Assembly: GCF_025398195.1 (NCBI RefSeq)
Contig: NZ_JAODNV010000011.1
Span: forward strand, 62,001 to 126,000
Source of the DNA: Chelativorans petroleitrophicus
GTDB taxonomy: Bacteria > Pseudomonadota > Alphaproteobacteria > Rhizobiales > Rhizobiaceae
Direction: 5' to 3'
Length of the DNA stretch: 64,000 nt
Shown here: piece by piece, positions 44,599-54,510 of the stretch
Layout of the letters: each line of letters begins with the position of its first letter
Numbering within the stretch: position 1 is the first letter of the stretch
Notes under the pieces: generated by a model
What the model was told of the DNA's origin: nothing
The model's input: only the letters and a program-made list of their open reading frames with translations
Databases searched by the model: none
Program-made: the position numbers and the translations under genes

Positions 44599-47500
44599 TC
44601 ATTGCACCGCCGGAGGCTTCAGAAGGTGCAAAAGCCTTTCTACCGTGAGGTCCTCGATATCGAGGAATGAATCGTCTTCCCCGATATTCTGGGCCGCCGG
44701 GTCGGGCACTGGCTGCTCTGCCCCTCGCGGCTCGGGCGGCGGCAGAGCGCGGCGCTCTATTTCCGAGCCATCCGGGTCCGGCGCCTCCAGCGGAGGAACC
44801 TGGATCGGGCCGACCGCACCGGGCGTAGGCTGCTCCTCTGGCCGCGCGGGCGCTGCTTCTTCGGCCCGGCGCCTTGCCTCCTCCGCCTCGCGCTCCTGCC
44901 GTTCGCGCTCTTCGGCAGCCCTGCGCGCCCGCTCCGCCTCCCGTTCGAGGCGCACACGCTCGGCCTCTTGGGCGCGGCGGGCAGCTTCGGCCGCCTCGCG
45001 TTCGGCAGCACGCGCAGTGAAATAGCGCATTTCACGGCGCAGACGCTGACGTTCGAGCAGCACGGCCTGCATATGTTCGACGCGCGCCTGCTCCAGCTCC
45101 AGGGCGCGCTGGGTGAGAAACCGGGTAAGCGGGTCCGTATCGAGCACGGGCCGGCTCTCTCCCAAAGGTCCGCGCAAGGAGAAGCGGATCATCGGCTCGG
45201 AGCCTGACACGGACTCCGCCCCGGCATCATAGGTGATGGAGCCGCTCGCCGAAACGGTGCGCTCTTTAAGGTTGGCTGCAGCCTCAACGCTCATTCGGGC
45301 GCCATCGCTTTCCAGATGCACCGGCGCCATCCGCGCCACACCATCAGCGAGGGTGAAGGCGAATTTTATATCGCCCGCAGGATAGCTTCCCCGTCGCACC
45401 AGTGCGGGGGCGAAGGCGGCTACGCTCTCAGCGTCAATCTCTACACCGAGCTTGTCCGCTTCCGCGATAATGGGAGCAAGCGCCCTCCTGTCGAAACCAG
45501 AAATGACGAGGTTTTCCAAGGCGGCCGAGCCGGAGCCGGACAACGCCGCCGTCATGGCGTCCACCGACTTGCCAGCCGACGTGACGCTGGCGCTGACATC
45601 CGCAAGGCCCGAAAGCCCGCCGCCCGGCAGTAATCGTTCAAGCGGCACGCCATTTAGCGAAAACTGGGCAGCAAGCAGGCCGGTTCCGGCATCGTTGCGC
45701 AGCTCGGCAAGCCCTTCGAGCACTCCGCCAAGGTAATGCGCGGAGAGATCGGAAATGGCCATCCCCTCCGGCCCAAGCCGGACGTGAAAGCGCGCATCCT
45801 CGGCTGTGGCCGCGTTTCCGATCCACACCTTTCCGGCGGAAAGCTCGACGTTCGCGGAAAACGGCGCCGTCACGTCCTGCCGGAAGGGCGCCTGCGGCCA
45901 AGGTCCGCCGCCCGCCTCGAAAGCGGCGGGCCCCAGGACCATCTCAATCCCCGGGCGAAAATCAAGTCCGCCAAGCGCCAGAGAGCCCGTGAGATGGGGC
46001 AGGCCGTCGCGCAGGGAACCTTTGAGGTCGCCACTAACATCGCTTCCCGCCACCTGCCCGGCAAGGCCTCTCATGGAGAGAACGCCTTCGCGATAGTCCA
46101 GCGCTGCCGAAAGCTCCACCGGCAGGCCGTAGCCAAATCCCGGCAATGAAACACCCGCCGCGGCAAGCCAGGGTTCCAGATCCTCAGCTTCAATCTGCGC
46201 CTGGCCCACGGCGGCGAACCCTTCGCTGCCAGGCTTGATCGTGCCCGTGAAGCTGGCCTGGAGACCCTGTCCCCTGACGCGGAACATGCTCTCCAAACCC
46301 TCCGCCGGTGTGCCGGTCGCGGAAAATTCCACATCCACCGCGCCGGCGAGCCCGAGCGGCAGCGCGGGCAGGCCCGCGAGAGCGTAGAGAGTCGCGGCCT
46401 CCTGGTTACGCGCGGCAAGCTGGATGGAAACCTGCCCTTCCTCGACCGGCATCTCGCTGCTCGATAGCGAAAGGCTGAAGCCAGTTCCTCCAGCAAGGCC
46501 CCGGGCACTCACGGAAAGCCCCGGTGTCCCCTCCCCGTCTGCAGCCGCACTCGCGATGATATCGATCTCGCTGTCGGCGAGGAGGCCCGGATACTGGCTG
46601 GCGTGCCGGTTGAGCGTGGTGAGGAGACGGTTGCCGGGGAAGCGCTGCGCCAGAAGCTCTACGAGCGGCGCAAGATCGACCGCCACGACCGTGGCATCCA
46701 CCTGCCCTGTCGGCTCTCCGCCTAGCCCGGCTAAATTGCCGGTGGCGCTGATATTCGCGTCGGCAAGGCCGGTGAGGGTCAAGCGGTCGATCTCAAGCCG
46801 CCCTTCCCGCAGGCGCAAGGCCGTGTCCACCCGCTCCGCCGTCAGTCCCTCGACCGAGACGGGGCCGGCCACGATCTCCAGATTCACGTCATGATCGGCA
46901 AGCCGGTTGCGGCCTGCATCGTCTACGAACAGCGAGGCGAAGGCGCGCATGCCTTCCACGTCCAATTTGCTGCCGTTGAGCTCCAGCAGCAGCGATGGCC
47001 GGGCGCCTGCTGGGCTCTGCCGGTCGATGGCGCCGGTAAAGCGGGCATCACCCAAGATCAGCTCGAGATTCTGGAAGCGCTGCCGCTCGTCGGTCAGCGT
47101 CACATCGGCGCTGAAACCGGCGGCGGGCAGCCGGCGGATTGCCTCGTCCACATCTCGGGCAAGCCAGGCGGCAAAGCCCGAAGGCTGCTTGACGGCGAGA
47201 AGCATATGCCCTTCGAAGGAAAGCCCCTCGCCTGTTGCCAGCAAGCCGTCACCCTCGAAGCGGGTGCGGCCCGGCAGCGTGGCCGCCAGCGATTCGATAT
47301 TCCAACCCTCCGCCACCGGCCGCGCCCGCAGGTGAATGTCGCGAACCGTGGTGTCGCCCGCGACGATAGCCGGCAGATCGACGGCTATCGTGCCGGGAAT
47401 GGAGGGCTTCGGCAAACCGGCGATGAAGCGTGTCAGAGCCTGAAGCCTCTCATCCGCCGAGAGACCCGACATGATGCCACCCTCACCCTCCACCGCATCC

Positions 47501-48447
47501 AGCCGGATCTGCGCGCCATCGGCTTCGATAAGGAATGAGGGTTCGGCACCGAGCTCCACCAGCGCGTGGCCTTCGGCAACATAGGGATCTTCCGGAGAAC
47601 CCGTTTCGAAGCGGAATTCATCGACTCTGAGGCGCTGGTGATCGAGTGCGAAACGGCCTGAAAGGCGGTTGCCGGCCTCGACGATCGTTCGCTCCTCACC
47701 CATCCCGGCGGCATCAATTGTCAGCAGGCGAAAGGTGCCGTCATAAAGCCCCGCCTCTCCCTCGAACCGCGCCTGACCATCCGTTTCCAGAAGAAAGGGA
47801 TAGTGGTCGGGCTGAACGGTAATCCGAACCCGCATGTCTCCTTCCTCGCTCGCGGTTCCAGTGGCGGAGGCAAGGTTGACGGGAATGCCGTTGACCGTCA
47901 GCGTTCCGTCCACGCGCCAGGGGCCGGCCAGACTGCGCGCGGAAACTCTTGTGTCAATGTCGCCAAGCGTGACGATGCGACCGCTCGCTCGCTGATGTAT
48001 CCTGATCGTTCCGTCGCTGATCGTCAGGTTTTCAAGCGTGACCTGCCGTGGATCGAACGGGGTGGACGGCCGAACGGCCCAATCGATGCGCCCATCCTCG
48101 CCGATCTCGATGTTCATGCTCGGCCTAATGAGCCGCATGTCGAAGATCAACAATTCGCCGGAAAGAAATGGCGCCAGCTCCGCGTCCATGGAGAATTCCT
48201 CCACGGTCATCGCAGGCTCGCCAGGCGCAGCGCCGGCCACCACCACATCTGTGAAGGTGACGGACGGGAATGGAAGCAGCCGGGCGCGCGCCGTTCCCTC
48301 CACTCGCACGTCGCGGCCCAGAATGCGGCCGGCCTCACGCTCGAAGGCGGCGCGGTAAGATGTCCAGTCGATAAAATAGGGCGCGACCAGCGCCGCCGTG
48401 AGCGCCAGCACCACCAGGCTACCGATGAAGACGAACAGCCGCGCCAG
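44599..48447 (-). CDS. AsmA-family giant envelope protein
   Basis: About 1282 residues. An N-terminal membrane helix (VFIGSLVVLALTAALVAPYFI) and the AsmA opening YRAAFEREAGRILGRDVRVEG lead into a long series of beta-rich repeats, as in bridge-like lipid-transfer AsmA proteins. An AsmA-C-like region and an Arg/Glu/Ala-rich coiled coil (EAERVRLEREAERARRAAEE) follow, then an acidic Pro-rich tail ending ERLLHLLKPP. GTG 48414 would cut the helix; CTG 48447, with AGGAAG 7 nt upstream and an in-frame stop just before it, restores MARLFVF-type homology, so I use it. It probably helps lipid or outer-membrane homeostasis. Confidence 0.85.
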   Translation of the reverse strand: MARLFVFIGSLVVLALTAALVAPYFIDWTSYRAAFEREAGRILGRDVRVEGTARARLLPFPSVTFTDVVVAGAAPGEPAMTVEEFSMDAELAPFLSGELLIFDMRLIRPSMNIEIGEDGRIDWAVRPSTPFDPRQVTLENLTISDGTIRIHQRASGRIVTLGDIDTRVSARSLAGPWRVDGTLTVNGIPVNLASATGTASEEGDMRVRITVQPDHYPFLLETDGQARFEGEAGLYDGTFRLLTIDAAGMGEERTIVEAGNRLSGRFALDHQRLRVDEFRFETGSPEDPYVAEGHALVELGAEPSFLIEADGAQIRLDAVEGEGGIMSGLSADERLQALTRFIAGLPKPSIPGTIAVDLPAIVAGDTTVRDIHLRARPVAEGWNIESLAATLPGRTRFEGDGLLATGEGLSFEGHMLLAVKQPSGFAAWLARDVDEAIRRLPAAGFSADVTLTDERQRFQNLELILGDARFTGAIDRQSPAGARPSLLLELNGSKLDVEGMRAFASLFVDDAGRNRLADHDVNLEIVAGPVSVEGLTAERVDTALRLREGRLEIDRLTLTGLADANISATGNLAGLGGEPTGQVDATVVAVDLAPLVELLAQRFPGNRLLTTLNRHASQYPGLLADSEIDIIASAAADGEGTPGLSVSARGLAGGTGFSLSLSSSEMPVEEGQVSIQLAARNQEAATLYALAGLPALPLGLAGAVDVEFSATGTPAEGLESMFRVRGQGLQASFTGTIKPGSEGFAAVGQAQIEAEDLEPWLAAAGVSLPGFGYGLPVELSAALDYREGVLSMRGLAGQVAGSDVSGDLKGSLRDGLPHLTGSLALGGLDFRPGIEMVLGPAAFEAGGGPWPQAPFRQDVTAPFSANVELSAGKVWIGNAATAEDARFHVRLGPEGMAISDLSAHYLGGVLEGLAELRNDAGTGLLAAQFSLNGVPLERLLPGGGLSGLADVSASVTSAGKSVDAMTAALSGSGSAALENLVISGFDRRALAPIIAEADKLGVEIDAESVAAFAPALVRRGSYPAGDIKFAFTLADGVARMAPVHLESDGARMSVEAAANLKERTVSASGSITYDAGAESVSGSEPMIRFSLRGPLGESRPVLDTDPLTRFLTQRALELEQARVEHMQAVLLERQRLRREMRYFTARAAEREAAEAARRAQEAERVRLEREAERARRAAEERERQEREAEEARRRAEEAAPARPEEQPTPGAVGPIQVPPLEAPDPDGSEIERRALPPPEPRGAEQPVPDPAAQNIGEDDSFLDIEDLTVERLLHLLKPPAVQ

Positions 48448-48509
48448 GGTCTATCTTCCTTTCTTGCCCAAACAGAACGACGACACCAGGTCCGATCCGC
48501 AGAGACTGG

Positions 48510-49916
48510 CTACCCCCCAGTCATATCGAAGATCTTGCCGGGATTCATGATGTTCAGCGGGTCGAGCGCCTGCTTTATCGAGCGCATCACCTCCACACCG
48601 GCACCGTGCTCGGTCTCCAGATACCGCATCTTGCCCTGACCGATACCATGCTCGCCCGTGCACGTCCCGCCCATGGACAGTGCGCGCATGTTCAGGCGCG
48701 AGACGAAACTCTCCGCACGCCGGACTTCGTCGCGATTGTCCATATCCATAAGCACCGCGACGTGAAAATTGCCGTCGCCGACATGGCCGACGATGGGCGC
48801 GATGAGGCCGGTTTCGGCGATATCGGCCTCGGTCTCCACGATGCAATCGGCCAGACGGGAGATCGGCACGCAGACATCCGTGGCGAGCACCTTGCAGCCC
48901 GGCCGCAGGGTGACGGTCGACCAGTGGAAATCATGCCTCGCCTTCCAGAGCCTCTGCCGCTCCTCGGCGGCGCTTGCCCAATCGAGGCGGCCGCCGGAAA
49001 ATTCCGCGGCGATCTCGCCGAACATCTGCGCCTGCTCGGCAACGCCCGCCTCGGTGCCGTGAAACTCCACAAAAAGGCAGGGGCCTTCCGGAAACGCCGT
49101 CTTGGAATAGCGGTTGATGGCCTGCACGCCGAGCGTGTTCACCAGTTCAATGCGTGCGATTGGAATGCCCATTTGGATGATCATGATCACAGCGTTGCAG
49201 GCCGCCTCCACGCTCGGGAACGGGCAGACGCCGCTGGAAATCGCCTGAGGAATGCCGTGAAGCCTGAGCGTGATGGCCGTGATGACGCCGAGCGTGCCTT
49301 CCGATCCCACGAAGAGCCGCGTCAGGTCGTATCCGGCAGAGGTCTTGCGCGCGCGTCTGGCTGTCGTGATCTTCCTTCCATCCGCTAGCACGACATCGAG
49401 CGACAGAACGTTCTCACGCATGGTGCCGTAGCGCACGGCGTTGGTGCCCGAGGCCCGCGTTGCGGTCATGCCGCCCAGCGTGGCGTTCGCGCCGGGATCG
49501 ATCGGGAAGAAAAGGCCCGTATCGCGCAGATACTGGTTCAGTTCCTCCCGCGTGATGCCGGGTTCCACGGTGCAATCCAGATCCTCCCGGTTGACGGCGA
49601 GCACGCGCTTCATGCGCGACATGTCAAAGCAGATGCCGCCTCGCGGGGCGTTCACATGGCCTTCCAGCGACGTACCGACGCCGAAGGGAATGATCGGAAC
49701 GCGGTGCTCCGCGCAAATCCGCACCGCCTCCTGCACCTCCTCGGTGCTTTCGGGAAACAGCACGCCGTCCGGCGGCTGGTTCGGAATATAGGTGGTGGTG
49801 TGGGCGTGCTGCTCCCTCAAGGCCATGCCCGTCTGCAGCCTCTCACCGAAGCGGGCGGACAGCCGCTCCAGCGCGGCCGCTATCCGGTTATCGTTCCGCT
49901 CCGCCACCATGGCCAT
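48510..49916 (-). CDS. FAD-binding D-lactate/glycolate dehydrogenase (GlcD/DLD type)
   Basis: A 468-residue flavoprotein oxidising a 2-hydroxyacid, probably passing electrons to cytochrome or quinone. The FAD-binding PCMH domain has PESTEEVQEAVRICAEHRVPIIPFGVGTSLEGH, DPGANATLGGMTATRASGTNAVRYG and RLFVGSEGTLGVI. The C-terminal FAD-oxidase domain ends VGHVGDGNFH, GTCTGEHGIGQGKM and DPLNIMNPGKIF. The pattern is that of cytochrome-type D-lactate dehydrogenase; glycolate is an alternative substrate. It lies next to the AsmA gene on the same strand. Confidence 0.88.
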   Translation of the reverse strand: MAMVAERNDNRIAAALERLSARFGERLQTGMALREQHAHTTTYIPNQPPDGVLFPESTEEVQEAVRICAEHRVPIIPFGVGTSLEGHVNAPRGGICFDMSRMKRVLAVNREDLDCTVEPGITREELNQYLRDTGLFFPIDPGANATLGGMTATRASGTNAVRYGTMRENVLSLDVVLADGRKITTARRARKTSAGYDLTRLFVGSEGTLGVITAITLRLHGIPQAISSGVCPFPSVEAACNAVIMIIQMGIPIARIELVNTLGVQAINRYSKTAFPEGPCLFVEFHGTEAGVAEQAQMFGEIAAEFSGGRLDWASAAEERQRLWKARHDFHWSTVTLRPGCKVLATDVCVPISRLADCIVETEADIAETGLIAPIVGHVGDGNFHVAVLMDMDNRDEVRRAESFVSRLNMRALSMGGTCTGEHGIGQGKMRYLETEHGAGVEVMRSIKQALDPLNIMNPGKIFDMTGG

Positions 49917-50036
49917 GCCTCATCCTCCGCAACTCGTTTCTCGGCTCTTGAGATCACGAGGGCCTTCCGGTTAATCCCGCTCCAGCATATCGCAGCCTTG
50001 CTCACCTGCGGCAAGCGCAACAACAGGCGAAAGGTC

Positions 50037-50522
50037 ATGGAGCCGATCGGCGCCCCGCATATTTCACGAATCTTCGATATTGAGGAGGAGTGGATCGATT
50101 ATAACGGCCACCTCAACATGGCCTACTACACCGTTCTGTTCGATCGCGCGTCCGACGAGGTCTCGGAGCGGCTCGGCATGGGGCCTGCCTATGCAAAGGC
50201 CCGGAGGCTGACCACCTACACGGCCGAAATCCACATCTGCTATGTGCGGGAACTCCATCTTTCCGATCGTGTGACGGCCACTTGGCAGCTTCTCGACCAC
50301 GATGAGAAGCGTCTGCATGCCTTTCAGGAGCTGCGCCATGTGGACGGCTGGCTCGCGGCCACATGCGAGAGCCTGACGCTGCATGTGGATATGGGCGGGC
50401 CGAAGGTGACGCCCTTTCCGCCTGACGTGGCGGCCCGCATCGATAACGTCGCCAAAGCCCATGCGGCCCTTCCGCGGCCGGAGCGGGCGGGCCGCACCGT
50501 CGGCATCCGCCGTAGAACGTAA
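50037..50522 (+). CDS. Hot-dog fold acyl-CoA thioesterase
   Basis: A 161-residue 4HBT-type thioesterase. The signature EEWIDYNGHLNMAYYTVLFDRASDE contains the catalytic Asp region; later elements are YTAEIHICYVRELHLSDRV and DGWLAATCESLTLHVDM. Such proteins hydrolyse acyl-CoA in lipid turnover, and some relatives act on carnitine intermediates. The start is ATG 50037 with AAAGG. It is divergent from the GlcD-type gene across 120 bp. Confidence 0.87.
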   Translation: MEPIGAPHISRIFDIEEEWIDYNGHLNMAYYTVLFDRASDEVSERLGMGPAYAKARRLTTYTAEIHICYVRELHLSDRVTATWQLLDHDEKRLHAFQELRHVDGWLAATCESLTLHVDMGGPKVTPFPPDVAARIDNVAKAHAALPRPERAGRTVGIRRRT

Positions 50523-50697
50523 CGTCGCCTTAGCCAAGCATCGTTCAGCCTTGACCGGATCAAGGATTTGTTAACCCTAACGATCTTTGCACAACTAAGC
50601 GCCCCTCCCCTTCCTTGATGCGGCCCGGCCGCGCTCCAGAATACTTCTGTACCGCTTGACGATTCGCGGCGGGGTCCGGCGTTACGGGGAGATATCC

Positions 50698-50895
50698 TTG
50701 AAGGTCGACGTGGAGCAGATGTCGCAGAGGCTGGCGCGAGACCCGAACATCAGCGACTATGATTTCTGGCGCGCCCTGAAATCCCTGGAAGACGAGCTTT
50801 ACCAGATCAGGAACAGACGGCGGCCAATCCCGATTGACCTTATTTTCGCCCGCGCCATCCTGCGCCGCGCTCAGGAGACGCGGCGCAGGGCGTGA
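50698..50895 (+). CDS. Small basic protein, function unknown
   Basis: A 65-residue Arg-rich protein ([20 protein letters not shown], then [20 protein letters not shown], then [20 protein letters not shown]). It looks helical and soluble, and I do not recognise it. TTG at 50698 is favoured because GGGGAG lies 6 nt upstream; a longer reading from TTG 50656 has no ribosome-binding site. It converges on the dienelactone hydrolase gene with an 7-bp gap. The frame is supported by base bias rather than homology. Confidence 0.55.
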   Translation: MKVDVEQMSQRLARDPNISDYDFWRALKSLEDELYQIRNRRRPIPIDLIFARAILRRAQETRRRA

Positions 50896-50902
50896 CGAGC
50901 GC

Positions 50903-51778
50903 TCAGGCAAGCTTTTCCTTCAGGAAATCCACCGTGCGCCGCCAGGCGAGATCGGCGGCTTCCTTATTGTAGCGCGCTTCGGACGTGTCGTTGTTGAACG
51001 CGTGGTTGACGCCCTCATACATGTGGATGGTGTATTCCTTGCCGGCCGCTTCCAGCGCCTCGCGAAAAGCATGGATGCCGGCATTGATGCGCTCATCGAG
51101 GCCCGCATAGTGAAGCAGAAGCGGCGCCTCGATCTGCTCCACCTCCTCCGGGTCCGGCTGAGCGCCGTAATAGGCGACCGCCGCGTCGAGCTCCGGAGCG
51201 TTCACCGCCAGGCTGTTAACCATGCCGCCGCCCCAGCAGAAGCCGATCGCGCCCACCTTGCCGTTGGTGCCCTCCAGCCCCTTCAGATAGGCGATGGTGG
51301 CTACGCCGTTTGCGATGGTCTGCCCCCGGTCGAGCTCACCGAACATCGAGCGCGCCTCGTCCTCATCTTCCGGCGTACCGCCAAGCGGCGAAAGAAAGTC
51401 AGGCGCGAGCGCGACAAATCCCTCGAGCGCCATCCGCCGCGCCACGTCGCGGATATGGGGATTGAGCCCTCGATTCTCATGGATCACGATGACGGCGGGC
51501 AGCGACCCCTGCATCTCCGCAGGGCGCACAAAATAGCCGCGCATCTCGCTCTCGTTGCCCGGATAGGTGATGTCCTCGGCGCTGAGCCGCGCGTCATCCT
51601 CCGGCACCATGGCCGCACGAGCCGAATTGGCCGCCAGCATCGGCGCAATGGCTGCGGCGGCCGCGCTGGACCCCGCGAGCTTTGTCAGCTTATCCATGAA
51701 GGCGCGACGATCGAGCGTGAGGTGCGTGTATTCGTCATAGGCGTCGATCATCGCCTGGGTGATTTGCGTTTGCGGCAT
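50903..51778 (-). CDS. Dienelactone-hydrolase-family protein with Tat signal
   Basis: A 291-residue alpha/beta hydrolase. An unusually long n-region (about 26 residues) precedes a twin-arginine motif (DRRAFMDKLTKLAGSSAA) and signal core, so it is probably exported by Tat. The catalytic triad is visible as Cys in GFCWGGGM, Asp in YAGLDERI and His in GVNHAFNND. The HENRGLNPHIRDVARR segment is typical of the family. ATG 51778 is chosen over a longer reading with a spurious N-terminus. The natural substrate is unknown. Confidence 0.9.
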   Translation of the reverse strand: MPQTQITQAMIDAYDEYTHLTLDRRAFMDKLTKLAGSSAAAAAIAPMLAANSARAAMVPEDDARLSAEDITYPGNESEMRGYFVRPAEMQGSLPAVIVIHENRGLNPHIRDVARRMALEGFVALAPDFLSPLGGTPEDEDEARSMFGELDRGQTIANGVATIAYLKGLEGTNGKVGAIGFCWGGGMVNSLAVNAPELDAAVAYYGAQPDPEEVEQIEAPLLLHYAGLDERINAGIHAFREALEAAGKEYTIHMYEGVNHAFNNDTSEARYNKEAADLAWRRTVDFLKEKLA

Positions 51779-51973
51779 GGTCTTCTTCCCTCCTCCTGGC
51801 CGGCATCCATATCCTCGGTTCCCCTCCGCCGCAGCGAGAATAGGAAGTGCCGCAAAACGGTCCAATCAAGGCTGTTCAATGCCGCGTGAAACCGGCCTTG
51901 GCCTGGGGAGCACAAACCGGTACAAAAGGAAAACGCTTGGGCTCAGTGCCCCGAATCACCATATGCGGAACTG

Positions 51974-54502
51974 ATGTCAGGTTTTCCGGACGATTTGCCG
52001 TTCTTTGGCGATGATGAAGCGCCGCGGGCTACGCCGCGTGCCGGCGGCATTGCCGCGCGCGCCATGGCGGCACGGCAGGCGCCGCGCTATCTTGAAGGGC
52101 TCAACCCTGAGCAGCGGCTTGCCGTCGAGACTACGGAAGGGCCGGTGCTTGTCCTGGCCGGCGCGGGCACGGGCAAAACGCGCGTGCTGACGACCCGCAT
52201 CGCCCACATCCTGGCCACGGGAAAGGCTTTTCCCTCCCAGATTCTCGCCGTCACCTTCACCAATAAGGCCGCGCGCGAGATGAAGACGCGCGTGGAAATC
52301 CTCGTTGGCCAAGCGGTCGAGGGCATGCCCTGGCTTGGCACGTTCCACTCCATCGGCGTGAAAATTCTGCGCCGCCATGCCGAGCTGATCGGGCTTTCCT
52401 CCTCCTTCACCATTCTGGATACGGATGATCAGGTTCGCCTGATGAAGCAGCTCATCCAGGCGGAGGGCATCGATGACAAGCGCTGGCCCGCACGCCAGTT
52501 CGCCATGATGGTGGACGGGTGGAAGAACAAGGGGCTTGCACCTGCCGATATACCCGAGGGCGATTCCCGCGCCTTTGCCGGCGGCCGCGGGCGCGCGCTC
52601 TATGCGGCCTATCAGGAGCGGCTCAAGACGCTCAATGCCGTTGATTTCGGCGATCTGCTCATGCATCCGATCCGCATTTTCCGCGAGTATCCGGATGTGC
52701 TAGCCGACTACCACCGGAAGTTCCGCTACATCCTGGTGGATGAGTACCAGGACACCAACACCGCGCAGTATTTGTGGCTGAGGCTTCTTGCGCAAAGGCC
52801 GCGCCGCTCCGCCCCGGAGGGCGCAGGCGCCGAAGAAAGGAGCGCTCCAGTCAACATCTGCTGCGTGGGCGATGACGATCAGTCGATCTACGGCTGGCGC
52901 GGCGCGGAGGTGGACAACATCCTGCGCTTCGAGAAGGACTTTCCCGGCGCCAAGGTCATCCGGCTGGAGCGCAACTACCGCTCCACCGCCCACATCCTCG
53001 GCGCGGCCTCCCACCTCATCGCGCACAACGAGGGGCGGCTGGGCAAGACGCTGTACACGGAGCATGTCGATCCGGACGACGTCAAGGTCAAGGTGCACGC
53101 CGCCTGGGATTCGGAAGAGGAAGCCCGGGCCGTCGGCGAGGAGATCGAGGCGCTTCAGGCCAAGGGCCATGCGCTCAACGACATGGCGATCCTGGTGCGC
53201 GCCTCCTTCCAGATGCGCGAATTCGAGGATCGCTTCGTTACGCTCGGGCTCAACTATCGCGTCATCGGCGGCCCCCGCTTCTACGAGCGGCAGGAAATAC
53301 GGGACGCACTCGCCTATTTCCGCGTGGTGGCGCAAGGCGCGGACGATCTTGCGTTCGAGCGCATCGTGAACGTGCCCAAGCGGGGGCTCGGCGAAGCGGC
53401 GGTGCGCCAGATCCACGATGTGGCACGTTTGCGAAATACATCCCTGCTCCAGGCCGCGCGCGATCTTGTCGGAACCGAGGAGATGAAGCCCAAGCAGCGC
53501 TCTGCGCTGCGCAATCTCGTGGAAAGCTTCGAGCGCTGGCAGGGCATGCTCGACCGCACGCCGCATACGGAGCTTGCCGAACTCATCCTGGAGGAGTCCG
53601 GCTATATCGATATGTGGAAGAACGACCGCTCGGCCGAGGCGCCTGGGCGGCTCGAAAACCTCAAGGAGCTGATTCGCTCCATGGAGGAATATGAAAGCCT
53701 GCGCGGCTTTCTGGAGCATGTCGCTCTCGTGATGGATGCCGAGCGCGACGAGGAGCTCGATGCCGTCAACCTCATGACGCTGCACTCGGCCAAGGGTCTG
53801 GAATTCGACACTGTGTTCCTGCCCGGCTGGGAGGAAGGCCTCTTCCCGCATCAGCGCTCGCTCGACGAGGGCGGACGTGCGGGCCTCGAGGAGGAGCGGC
53901 GCCTCGCCTATGTGGGGCTGACGCGCGCCAAGAAGAACCTGCACATCTGGTTCGCCTCCAACCGCCGCATCCATGGGCTGTGGCAGTCAACCATCCCGTC
54001 ACGCTTTCTGGACGAATTGCCCGAAGCGCATGTGGAGGTGGTCGAGGAGGCCAGCGCCTATGGAGGATACGGCCGGCCGCTTGGCCACCGGCAGCCCGGG
54101 CGGCCCAATCCGTACGGCCCGTCACGCTTCGACGAAGCGGGCGATGTCTTTTCCAGCAGCTATGCCACGCCCGGCTGGCAGCGCGCGCAGAAGAACCGCA
54201 CGGACGCTACTGCAAGGAACTGGGGTACGCGCTCCGGCCATCAGGTGGAGCGGATCGGCTATGGCGAGCCCGATTCCGGCTATGGCGCGGGACGCGGATC
54301 CGTAAAGGGCCGCACCATCGAGGGCGAACTGGTGGCCAAATCCGTCTCCGACCAGCCCTCGCCCTTCAAAGTGGGCGAGCGCGTCTTCCATCTGAAATTC
54401 GGCAACGGAAATATCGCCGCCATAGATGGCAACAAGCTTACCATCAATTTCGACAAGGCCGGACAGAAGCGCGTGCTCGACGGCTTCGTCGAGCGGGTAT
54501 AG
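51974..54502 (+). CDS. uvrD: ATP-dependent DNA helicase UvrD/PcrA
   Basis: A superfamily 1 3'-5' helicase of 842 residues for excision and mismatch repair. Motifs in order: Q motif (LNPEQRLAVE), Walker A (LAGAGTGKT), Ia (FTNKAAREMK), II (LVDEYQDTN), III (GDDDQSIYGWRGA), IV (NYRSTAHIL), V (LMTLHSAKGLEFDTVFLPGWEEG) and VI (LAYVGLTRAKK). The C-terminus carries the Tudor-like RNA-polymerase-binding patch (FKVGERVFHLKFGNGNIAAI). It extends about 100 residues beyond E. coli UvrD. ATG at 51974 fits the family. Confidence 0.96.
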   Translation: MSGFPDDLPFFGDDEAPRATPRAGGIAARAMAARQAPRYLEGLNPEQRLAVETTEGPVLVLAGAGTGKTRVLTTRIAHILATGKAFPSQILAVTFTNKAAREMKTRVEILVGQAVEGMPWLGTFHSIGVKILRRHAELIGLSSSFTILDTDDQVRLMKQLIQAEGIDDKRWPARQFAMMVDGWKNKGLAPADIPEGDSRAFAGGRGRALYAAYQERLKTLNAVDFGDLLMHPIRIFREYPDVLADYHRKFRYILVDEYQDTNTAQYLWLRLLAQRPRRSAPEGAGAEERSAPVNICCVGDDDQSIYGWRGAEVDNILRFEKDFPGAKVIRLERNYRSTAHILGAASHLIAHNEGRLGKTLYTEHVDPDDVKVKVHAAWDSEEEARAVGEEIEALQAKGHALNDMAILVRASFQMREFEDRFVTLGLNYRVIGGPRFYERQEIRDALAYFRVVAQGADDLAFERIVNVPKRGLGEAAVRQIHDVARLRNTSLLQAARDLVGTEEMKPKQRSALRNLVESFERWQGMLDRTPHTELAELILEESGYIDMWKNDRSAEAPGRLENLKELIRSMEEYESLRGFLEHVALVMDAERDEELDAVNLMTLHSAKGLEFDTVFLPGWEEGLFPHQRSLDEGGRAGLEEERRLAYVGLTRAKKNLHIWFASNRRIHGLWQSTIPSRFLDELPEAHVEVVEEASAYGGYGRPLGHRQPGRPNPYGPSRFDEAGDVFSSSYATPGWQRAQKNRTDATARNWGTRSGHQVERIGYGEPDSGYGAGRGSVKGRTIEGELVAKSVSDQPSPFKVGERVFHLKFGNGNIAAIDGNKLTINFDKAGQKRVLDGFVERV

Positions 54503-54510
54503 CGGCACTC

